From: Mageeibacillus sp. UBA5770
Lineage (GTDB): Bacteria; Bacillota_A; Clostridia; Saccharofermentanales; Saccharofermentanaceae
NCBI GenBank assembly: GCA_002418705.1
Contig: DIEQ01000094.1
Location: forward strand, 24,829 to 44,816
Direction: 5' to 3'
DNA: 19,988 bases
Numbering within the stretch: the first letter of the stretch is position 1; each line of letters opens with the position of its first letter. Shown piece by piece: positions 1 through 5,803 of this stretch. Below the pieces are notes generated by a model, which was not told the DNA's origin, ran no database searches, and saw only the letters and a program-made list of their open reading frames with translations. The position numbers and the translations under genes are program-made.

Positions 1-565
1 GGATGTTGATCTCCGGATTGAAGTTCGTCGCAAAAGGGTAGCCGTGATCGCCTGCATTGGCATCGAGGATATCAATATAGTGAATTTCATCGAAATGATG
101 CTTCATTGCGTATGCAGAGAAAACACCGGTAACGCCCGGATCAAAGCCGGTTCCGAGGAGTGCCGTGATCCCGGCCTTTTCGAAGCGCCCGCGATAATCC
201 CACTGCCATTTATATTCAAATTTCGCCGTATCGAGCGGCTCATAGTTGGCCGTGTCGACATAATCCGTCTTCGTGGCAAGACAGGCATCCATGATTGTAA
301 GATCCTGGTAAGGCAGCGCAAGATTAACAACGACATCCGGTTTAAAATCATTTATTAACGCAACCAGTTCATCCACATTGTCCGCATTAACCTGCGCTGT
401 GCTGATCCTGGTTTTTCCGCCGTCCAGTTTGGCCTTAAGGGCATCACATTTGCTCTTGGTACGGCTTGCAATACAAATCTCTTCAAATACTTCACTGTTC
501 TGGCAGCATTTGTGAATTGTCACACTCGCAACACCGCCGCACCCGATAATCAGCGCTTTTCCCAT
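1..565 (-). CDS. Carboxynorspermidine/saccharopine dehydrogenase family protein, N-terminal part
   Basis: The frame begins at the ATG complementary to 563-565 and runs off the left edge, so about 188 N-terminal residues are visible. It starts MGKALIIGCGGVASVTIHKC, a Rossmann GxGGVA nucleotide-binding loop. Further on it has ALPYQDLTIMDACLAT, TDYVDTANYEP, LGTGFDPGVTGVF and DANAGDHGYPFATNFNPE. I know these as hallmarks of carboxynorspermidine/carboxyspermidine dehydrogenase, a saccharopine dehydrogenase relative. That enzyme condenses aspartate semialdehyde with a diamine using NADPH, in the cytoplasmic alternative route to norspermidine or spermidine. The start is supported by GGAGG about 6 nt upstream. 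The decarboxylase partner is not visible and may lie beyond the left edge, downstream in transcription. A plain lysine-pathway saccharopine dehydrogenase is a less likely reading. Confidence 0.85.
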   Translation of the reverse strand, partial: MGKALIIGCGGVASVTIHKCCQNSEVFEEICIASRTKSKCDALKAKLDGGKTRISTAQVNADNVDELVALINDFKPDVVVNLALPYQDLTIMDACLATKTDYVDTANYEPLDTAKFEYKWQWDYRGRFEKAGITALLGTGFDPGVTGVFSAYAMKHHFDEIHYIDILDANAGDHGYPFATNFNPEINI

Positions 566-657
566 TTCACTACCTCCAACCATATGTTTAAGGGGGCTTT
601 CGTACATAGCAATATAGCATAAAATCTCTTGTTTTTACATCTGTTTACCTTGCAGGA

Positions 658-1503
658 TCAGTCTCTTCTGACAAACGTTCCGTCATCAATCTGACGGAAA
701 GCTTCCGCAAGTTCTTCCCTGGTGTTCATGACAATCGGGCCGCCCCACGCGATCGGTTCTTTGAGCGGCACACCCGAGAACAGGAGGAAGCGCATGCCTT
801 TTTCGGAAGCCCTTGCAAAAAAAGCATCTCCCTCGTTAAAAAGAACGGCCCGACGGTTGTAAAGCAGCTTGTCATCGGTTTTTGAAAACCAGCCCTCGCC
901 TTCAACAATATATATAAATAACGCCGCGTCTCTTGGGGTCTCGAGCTGCCAGCTCGATTCGCCCTGCATATCTACATCCATAAATGTCATCTGTACATGC
1001 TCGCCCTGTGCGGCGCCCTGATGTCCTTTATAATGACCGGAAATAACCCCGATTGTACATCCGTCTTCTTCGATGCGCGGGATCATGTCCGCCTGAATAT
1101 CGTGATATTTCGGAGCTGTCATCTTGTCTTTCTTCGGCAGATTCAGCCAAAGCTGTACACCCAGCATGCGTTCTGCGGCTTGGGGCATCTCCTGGTGAAG
1201 GATTCCGCCTCCGGCCGTCATCCACTGGCAGCCGCCATCTTTGATACTTCCCTTGTTGCCGAGGCTGTCACCATGCTCAATATCTCCGCGGATAAGATAG
1301 GTAACCGTCTCAATGCCGCGGTGCGGATGCCACGGGAAGCCTTTGATATAGTCCGCAGGATCCTTTGAATCAAAGGCATCCAGCATCAGAAACGGATCAA
1401 AATCCTCCACATCGGGACGTCCGATCACTCTTACGAGCTTAACACCTGCCCCGTCATACTGCGTTGTACCTGTGACTATTTTGCGTATTGTTCTCAGCTG
1501 CAT
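658..1503 (-). CDS. Pirin family protein
   Basis: This is a 281-aa bicupin of the pirin family, close to the usual family length. The N-terminal cupin holds the iron-site pattern: H59 and H61 in WHPHRGIETVTY, then H103 and E105 in ILHQEMP. This matches the two-His plus His/Glu metal ligands known from pirins. GCQWMTAGGG just before the second pair is also typical. Some bacterial pirins oxidise quercetin and others modulate metabolic enzymes or stress responses; nothing here decides which. The start is supported by GGAAGG a few bases upstream on the minus strand. The gene lies 92 bp upstream of the carboxynorspermidine dehydrogenase gene on the same strand, so read-through is possible. Its own promoter region carries a tandem repeat (1528-1572). 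Confidence 0.93.
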   Translation of the reverse strand: MQLRTIRKIVTGTTQYDGAGVKLVRVIGRPDVEDFDPFLMLDAFDSKDPADYIKGFPWHPHRGIETVTYLIRGDIEHGDSLGNKGSIKDGGCQWMTAGGGILHQEMPQAAERMLGVQLWLNLPKKDKMTAPKYHDIQADMIPRIEEDGCTIGVISGHYKGHQGAAQGEHVQMTFMDVDMQGESSWQLETPRDAALFIYIVEGEGWFSKTDDKLLYNRRAVLFNEGDAFFARASEKGMRFLLFSGVPLKEPIAWGGPIVMNTREELAEAFRQIDDGTFVRRD

Positions 1504-1527
1504 AAAATTACCTTCCTTTCCAATTTT

Positions 1528-1572
1528 GTGTTTCTCCTGATATATCTATTTATGTGTTTTTCCTGATATATC
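1528..1572. repeat. Tandem 19-bp direct repeat with palindromic core, upstream of pirin
   Basis: Two copies of GTGTTTYTCCTGATATATC lie at 1528-1546 and 1554-1572, differing at one base and set 26 bp apart. The core GATATATC is self-complementary, and the second copy extends to the 10-bp palindrome TGATATATCA. They sit 25-70 bp upstream of the pirin start codon, where an operator or overlapping promoter would be expected. Spacing of about 2.5 helical turns places the two copies on opposite faces of the helix. The binding protein is unknown. Confidence 0.55.
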
Positions 1573-1597
1573 AAAAATCAAGGTTTCAGATTATTTC

Positions 1598-2821
1598 TTA
1601 CTGTGCCTTCTGTTTTTCTGATAAGGCCCGACGAAGGGCCGGATCCCGTTCACGTTTGTGATAAGCGCTGACGAGCGGAACATAGCCGTATGACTGAAGC
1701 AGGGAGTAAGGTATTTTTTTAAATGAGATTTTGCTGTGACGTCCGTCGGCGAGATATCTCGCCCAGAATTGAAAATACTGATCGATGGTCTTTAAGCCAT
1801 TCGTCTCATTGATAAGCGGGAAATACCAGCGGCTCCAGGTAAGTTCGTCATCCTCTTTACCGCTTCCGTAAAATTTGTATTGAAATTTGCGTATCAGCGC
1901 TCTGACAGCTCGTTCAGTCGCTGCGTTCTTTGATGTTTTCCATCGGTAAAGCCGGCGGGAAGACCTGGATATTTTGCCCTTCATCTTTTGGATGGTTGCA
2001 TCGGAGAGGTCGATTTCCCCTTTGTGATAGGAGAGTCCCAGAAATTCCCATTTGCCGCCGGGCGGGACAATCCTGGTTTTGCCCTCATTCAGGGAAAGAC
2101 CGAGATCCGCCAGCGCGCCCTGGACCCTGCTGTACAGTACCGCAGCCTTCTCCGGCTCACAGAAAAAAATCAAATCATCGGAATAGCGGCCGTATACAGG
2201 CGCCAGGCTCCCCGCCAGGCTGTCAAATTCAGACAGGTATAAATTCGCCAGAAGCGGTGACAGAGGCATACCGGCCATCGCACCTTTTTTACTGTCAATC
2301 TGCAGCTCGCCGTTTTCCAGGATGCGGGGATCCTCAAGGAGTACGGTCAGGGCTGACAATACCTGCGGGTATCGGGACAGTCTGCCGCGCAGCATACCGA
2401 CCAGGCGGTCCGTGGGTATACTGTTGAAATAATTTGTTATATCCAGGCGGATGCAGGTGAACTCTTCTTTTGATTTATCAATAATCGTGCGAAAAGCACG
2501 GTGGACGCAAAAACCGGGCCGAAAGGCAAAGCAACAGGAAAGGAGCCCTAATTCACAGCGTGACAGGCAGTAGTTGACTGCTTTGAGAACCAGCTGATCC
2601 TCGGGGGGGAATATATAGATAGTACGTTTTTTATCAGTACCCATCTTGTTGATATGGCATCGTTGAGGTATTCCCAGGCGAAGCGTGCCGGACAAAAACT
2701 GTTCCGCACGCGTGATAACCTCGCCGGCGGTCAATATTATGCCCATTTCAGCCTGCTGCGCGATCTGTTCCTCAAGGTATGTTTCCATGCCCGGGCAATT
2801 GAAGTGCGGAAGTAATATCAT
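1598..2821 (-). CDS. Free-standing reverse transcriptase (intronless, group II-like or UG/DRT-type)
   Basis: This 407-aa RNA-directed DNA polymerase has the full set of RT motifs: DKKRTIYIFPPEDQLVLKAV (63-82), CCFAFRPGFCVHRAF (96-110), the catalytic aspartate in IRLDITNYFNSIP (D127), KGAMAGMPLSPLLANLYL (179-196), the active site RYSDDLIFF (Y213-D216), and KTRIVPPGG...FLGLSY (248-265). Residues about 275-395 form a thumb-like region with LTWSRWYFPLIN (327-338) and SYGYVPLVSAYH. No maturase or HNH endonuclease domain is present. The ATG at 2821 follows an AGGGGG ribosome binding site that lies in the 3' arm of a hairpin. The gene is preceded by a highly structured leader with its own promoter. 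It lacks the retron NAxxH and VTG motifs, and no group II domain V is seen in the flanks. I infer an RT that works with the adjacent RNA, possibly in phage defence. The exact class cannot be fixed without a phylogeny. Confidence 0.9.
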   Translation of the reverse strand: MILLPHFNCPGMETYLEEQIAQQAEMGIILTAGEVITRAEQFLSGTLRLGIPQRCHINKMGTDKKRTIYIFPPEDQLVLKAVNYCLSRCELGLLSCCFAFRPGFCVHRAFRTIIDKSKEEFTCIRLDITNYFNSIPTDRLVGMLRGRLSRYPQVLSALTVLLEDPRILENGELQIDSKKGAMAGMPLSPLLANLYLSEFDSLAGSLAPVYGRYSDDLIFFCEPEKAAVLYSRVQGALADLGLSLNEGKTRIVPPGGKWEFLGLSYHKGEIDLSDATIQKMKGKISRSSRRLYRWKTSKNAATERAVRALIRKFQYKFYGSGKEDDELTWSRWYFPLINETNGLKTIDQYFQFWARYLADGRHSKISFKKIPYSLLQSYGYVPLVSAYHKRERDPALRRALSEKQKAQ

Positions 2822-3031
2822 TAGGGAACCCCCTGCTATGCTGAGCAGGGACTGTCATCTGTCCGGACGGAAAGACGACAGTCCCGATTCCTGGCTCAGA
2901 TCCGAAGAACCTTTTGAAATTGCTGTAAGCAATACCGGGTTGTACCTGTAGTCTCTACCTCCAAAGAATTTTGTGCTGCAGGCTTCTCCCTGTCGGAGGT
3001 ACTCGCGTATCTTCGGAATGTTTTCGGAATA
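2822..3031 (-). ncRNA. Structured RNA leader or candidate ncRNA of the reverse transcriptase
   Basis: Four hairpins can be read, in minus-strand order. H1: ACCTCC (2995-3000) with GGAGGT (2957-2962), with inner AGAA/TTCT pairing. H2: TTGCT-TAC-AGCAA near 2930. H3: GACTGTC extended to a 9-bp GGGACTGTC/GACAGTCCC stem (2848-2856 with 2877-2885), plus three further pairs above a 4-nt bulge. H4: CCCTGCT/AGCAGGG (2831-2837 with 2844-2850). H3 and H4 share three bases (2848-2850). H4 contains the ribosome binding site of the RT. No start codon suitably placed after the internal GGAGGT was found, so it is not an obvious leader peptide. Strand is inferred from the promoter and the RT direction. The 5' end is set by the -10 element, and the 3' end is arbitrary at the RT start. 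It matches no riboswitch class I can recognise. Confidence 0.6.
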
Positions 3032-3037
3032 TACTAT

Positions 3038-3046
3038 ATTATAACA
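3038..3046 (-). promoter_or_regulatory. Extended -10 promoter of the RT leader
   Basis: On the minus strand the bases read TGTTATAAT, a perfect TATAAT preceded by the TGn extension. That can dispense with a good -35, and none is visible. Transcription would start about 7 nt downstream, near 3031. Just inside the predicted transcript are two direct copies of ATTCCGAA (complement of 3012-3019 and 3023-3030) with an 11-bp period. Confidence 0.55.
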
Positions 3047-3060
3047 CGTTATCGAATCAG

Positions 3061-3101
3061 AAAAACAGAAGAATCCCCCAGGACCTTATGCCTGACTTGG
3101 G
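3061..3101 (-). terminator. Weak possible terminator after the glycosyltransferase-like gene
   Basis: On the minus strand, 8 nt after the stop codon, CCC and CAGG can pair with CCTGGGG around an internal loop. This is followed by an imperfect T-rich tract ending in TTTTT (3061-3065). The stem is interrupted and the T tract is offset, so termination is only partly supported. Confidence 0.3.
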
Positions 3102-3108
3102 CTGGAGG

Positions 3109-4356
3109 TTATTTTTCTTTTTGCAGAAATACTATGATTTTTTCCCAGGCCAGCTGCGTTTCTATGAACTGCCGGTAGTGCGTTCTGACATTCCTGCTAT
3201 AGCGATCCAGTTCAATGGCTATATCCATGAAGTCCTCCCGCCCGAAATAGGCGCAGATATGGGGCAGAGTGACCTTCAGATTTTCGCGCATCTGCCGGAT
3301 TTTCTCTTCATACCCATCCCTTTGGGTTATGTAAAGAAACAGTGGTTTGTACCGGATCCACCCGATACATGCGCGGTAAAAGCGCGTCACCACGGCTTCA
3401 TCATCCGCTGTAATATATTTCAGTCGGATCGGAAGCACGCCGTCCATCAGGTGGCTGTATGTGGAGAAACCGTCATGAAAAGCATAACAGGGAATACGAA
3501 GCACTTTCCTGTCATGGAGGCAGGTACTCAGAAATGTGTCTTCTCCCCTGGCGCCGGGCGGATTATAGAAAGGGAATATTCTTCCCGGCTGAGTGAGGTT
3601 CAGACACAAATTAGCACCGGTTATGAACTTGGCATGGTTCGTCTCAGGCACTTCCACTGATTCTTCACTCATCAGTATTTTGGTATCTGCATACGTAACG
3701 CCGCCGTTTTTCATGAGGGCGCTGATACTGTCCCAGGTAACTATATCGTTACTGATCGCTTCAATAAACTGCTTGAAGTCAGATTCAGCAAGAACGTCGT
3801 TGAATGAGATATAAGGAATAGGAGAAATATATCCGCAGTGGTGTCCGTTTGTTATATCTGCACCCGCGATATGATCAAGATGATCTGCAATTACCCGCTG
3901 CCCGCCCCATACAACCGTCGCTCTGGTTTTGGTTACAGCCATCGGATATTCGTCATCATCAAGAAACAGAAGATAGTCAAGCTTGTTTTTGACTGCACCG
4001 TAAAGGACTGCATTTCTCTTTCCTGCATAACCGGTTCCAAAAACCAGTTTTGCTTCCTTTCTGGAAATTACACCGTTTTCAACCAGATAATCGGCCTCTT
4101 TCTGTATTCCTTTATGACTGAAAAAATAAGTCTGATCAATCACTTCCCTGATGTCTTTGCCTATCTTTGTATAATCCTTACTCTTAGTGTTGGTATAGTC
4201 CAAATCATAGGCAACAATAAGGTTCAGATTAACATGTTCTTTCCCGGTTAATCCGCTCTCGCACCAGTTGTAAATATATGTATTCAGAACCTTCCTAAAA
4301 CTTTTGCGCCCTGTCGCAAAACCGATCCCGACCTTGATTTTTCCGTCTTCCTGCAC
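3109..4356 (-). CDS. Glycosyltransferase-like protein (GT-A fold, family 2-like)
   Basis: This 415-aa protein resembles GT-A glycosyltransferases. It has an N-terminal beta-strand start (KIKVGIGFATGRKS), then GKRNAVLYGAVKNKLDYLLF leading into LDDDEYP (DDDE at 133-136). That corresponds to the DxD metal/nucleotide-sugar site. RGEDTFLS (270-277) resembles the ED catalytic-base motif of family 2 enzymes. No membrane helix or signal peptide is evident, so it is probably cytoplasmic. The donor and acceptor sugars cannot be inferred. Translation starts at GTG (4354-4356); AAAGGGG lies about 9 nt upstream, and the nearer ATG is out of frame. It lies upstream of the RT on the same strand, about 287 bp away. 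The RT has its own promoter, so any functional link to the RT is unproven. The family assignment is moderate. Confidence 0.62.
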   Translation of the reverse strand: MQEDGKIKVGIGFATGRKSFRKVLNTYIYNWCESGLTGKEHVNLNLIVAYDLDYTNTKSKDYTKIGKDIREVIDQTYFFSHKGIQKEADYLVENGVISRKEAKLVFGTGYAGKRNAVLYGAVKNKLDYLLFLDDDEYPMAVTKTRATVVWGGQRVIADHLDHIAGADITNGHHCGYISPIPYISFNDVLAESDFKQFIEAISNDIVTWDSISALMKNGGVTYADTKILMSEESVEVPETNHAKFITGANLCLNLTQPGRIFPFYNPPGARGEDTFLSTCLHDRKVLRIPCYAFHDGFSTYSHLMDGVLPIRLKYITADDEAVVTRFYRACIGWIRYKPLFLYITQRDGYEEKIRQMRENLKVTLPHICAYFGREDFMDIAIELDRYSRNVRTHYRQFIETQLAWEKIIVFLQKEK

Positions 4357-4405
4357 GCTTCCTGTCCCCTTTCCATCGCATTAAGTTTCATAAAAATGCA
4401 TTACC

Positions 4406-4434
4406 AGTATAGACTATATGCAAAGTTCGTGCAA
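4406..4434 (-). promoter_or_regulatory. Sigma-70-type promoter for the glycosyltransferase-like gene
   Basis: On the minus strand, TTGCAC (4429-4434) and TATACT (4406-4411) are separated by exactly 17 bp and lie about 50 bp upstream of the GTG start. The -10 matches five of six consensus positions; the -35 is weak. Confidence 0.5.
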
Positions 4435-4453
4435 AAACATGAATAATAACACG

Positions 4454-4516
4454 AATATCATGATATTTTGATGCCATATGCACACTTATTGTTCGTTTTT
4501 TGTATATATCATATAC
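4454..4516. repeat. Two palindromes in the divergent AT-rich intergenic region
   Basis: AATATCATGATATT (4454-4467) is a perfect 14-bp palindrome, and GTATAT-ATC-ATATAC (4502-4516) is a palindrome with a 3-bp centre. Both lie between the divergent glycosyltransferase-like and PAS-GGDEF genes, upstream of each predicted promoter. They are candidate operators. In such AT-rich DNA, short palindromes also arise by chance. Confidence 0.4.
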
Positions 4517-4536
4517 TTATTATGAAAAATTAGATC

Positions 4537-4542
4537 TATAAT
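4537..4542 (+). promoter_or_regulatory. Possible -10 element for the PAS-GGDEF gene
   Basis: A perfect TATAAT lies about 92 bp upstream of the preferred start codon. No convincing -35 is seen 16-18 bp upstream. It is flanked by two TTAGATC repeats (4530-4536 and 4542-4548), which could be regulator half-sites. Confidence 0.4.
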
Positions 4543-4633
4543 TAGATCGGTTTACGGCAGCAAAACACGTAATCTGATTTGCTATTCATGAATGCAGGAA
4601 AGTATTAAGCCAAGGCCAACGGAGGCTGCTGAG

Positions 4634-5662
4634 ATGTCTGATTTTTTCGAGTTCGAAGGTGCTAAGTCAAATCCTGATCACGGGGAAAATTCGCATTCCG
4701 ATCAGGGTTTTATCAATGACATTACTCCAATTTTATCGGAGACACAGATCATCCGTACCATCATGGATAATTCACAGGATACTCTATACTTCAAAGACAG
4801 CTTGTCACGGTTTATTATGAACAGCAGGGCACATGCCCTACAGTTCGGCCTGTCTGATCCGGTTGAACTTCTGGGTAAAAGCGACGCAGATTTCTATCCG
4901 CAGAGATTCGCCGATAAAGCAATCACCGATGAACAGGAGATCATGCGGTCCGGCCGGCCAATCATCGGTAAGATTGAAAAATGGGAACGGGATGACGGGA
5001 CAGTCGTATGGTTCTCCGCGTCAAAATACCCGCTATATAATGATATCGGACAGATCGTCGGTACGTGGGGTACTTCGAGGGATATCACCGAGCTCAAAGA
5101 AGCCCAGCAGGAACTCGAAAATGTCAACGCCAGACTCGAAAAGGCAAATGCCACGCTAACGGAACTGGCCGTCATTGATGAGCTGTCCGGTCTGTATAAC
5201 CGCAGGAATTTTGACGACATCCTTCAGAAAACATTCAAGTTATATACGCGCCTCAGAGACCGCAGTCTCCCGGCAAGTTTTTGCCTTCTGATTATTGATA
5301 TTGACAACTTCAAGGTCATTAACGACACATACGGGCATCTTGAAGGTGATGCGGCTATCCGTTTCACAGCCAATCTTCTGACATCGCATATCCGTACTTC
5401 CGATTATTCCTTCCGATACGGCGGAGATGAATATGCCATCATTCTGCCGGATACGCCATATTCAGGCGGCATCGAGGTTGCGCAGAAGCTTAGGGGAGCT
5501 GTTGAAAATACCCCGCTGATGCTAGGCGCCAAACAGCTGAATATGACGATCAGCATTGGTTTGGCCTGTTTTAAAGACCAGACTTCAGGTATGCAGCTTT
5601 TGCATACAGCAGACGAAAATTTGTATAAAGCAAAGCAAGCAGGCAAGAATTGCGTGAATTAA
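4634..5662 (+). CDS. PAS-GGDEF diguanylate cyclase
   Basis: This 342-aa cytoplasmic protein should make c-di-GMP from two GTP. A PAS sensor spans about residues 38-152, ending in the PAC-like GTWGTSRDITELKEAQ. A short coiled-coil linker follows (about 153-178). The GGDEF domain (about 180-342) contains DELSGLYNRRNF, IDIDNFKVINDTYGH and the active-site variant GGDEY (263-267). The product-inhibition site RxxD is intact as RTSD (254-257), exactly five residues before the active-site loop. I chose ATG 4634 because GGAGG (4621-4625) lies 8 nt upstream; the in-frame ATG at 4592 has no ribosome binding site. The PAS ligand is unknown. The next gene, also a c-di-GMP protein on the same strand, begins about 140 bp downstream. 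No strong terminator separates them, so the two may be co-regulated. Confidence 0.93.
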   Translation: MSDFFEFEGAKSNPDHGENSHSDQGFINDITPILSETQIIRTIMDNSQDTLYFKDSLSRFIMNSRAHALQFGLSDPVELLGKSDADFYPQRFADKAITDEQEIMRSGRPIIGKIEKWERDDGTVVWFSASKYPLYNDIGQIVGTWGTSRDITELKEAQQELENVNARLEKANATLTELAVIDELSGLYNRRNFDDILQKTFKLYTRLRDRSLPASFCLLIIDIDNFKVINDTYGHLEGDAAIRFTANLLTSHIRTSDYSFRYGGDEYAIILPDTPYSGGIEVAQKLRGAVENTPLMLGAKQLNMTISIGLACFKDQTSGMQLLHTADENLYKAKQAGKNCVN

Positions 5663-5803
5663 TTGTGCATAATAGCAGGAAAAACAGTAATGAACTTGTT
5701 ATATTTGTCTGCATTCAAACCTAGCTTATTAGAAGTATAATGTCTTTGCAGTTCATTAACACTTTGTTAACATGGGGCTATCTTTTCAAGATTGGGGATC
5801 ACA

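Noticed and set aside
1930..2427. 165-aa plus-strand reading frame within the RT gene
   Set aside because: Composition is Cys/Pro/Arg-rich and typical of an antisense shadow, and the RT on the other strand has intact motifs throughout.
2495..2535. c-di-GMP-I riboswitch-like GGACGCAAA string on the plus strand
   Set aside because: It lies inside the RT coding sequence on the antisense strand and lacks the rest of the GEMM consensus and stems.
1598..2821. Diversity-generating retroelement
   Set aside because: The RT motif reads AGMPLSPLLANLYL rather than the DGR SQ-type motif. No Avd gene, no template/variable repeat pair and no lectin-fold target were seen.
1598..3046. Canonical retron (msr-msd plus RT)
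   Set aside because: The RT lacks the NAxxH and VTG signature motifs, and I could not find a matching a1/a2 inverted-repeat pair bounding the upstream RNA. An atypical retron-like system is not fully excluded.
1504..3108. RT as part of a group II intron
   Set aside because: Neither flank shows a GUGYG-type 5' end, a domain V hairpin with its AGC triad, or a maturase/HNH extension. The upstream RNA stems do not match intron domains.
2971..3660. 229-aa plus-strand reading frame opposite the glycosyltransferase-like gene
   Set aside because: It overlaps the RT promoter and leader and is antisense to a better-supported gene. Its composition is not protein-like.
4592..4633. Upstream ATG start for the PAS-GGDEF gene
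   Set aside because: No ribosome binding site precedes 4592, whereas GGAGG lies at ideal spacing before ATG 4634, and the extra 14 residues are not domain sequence.
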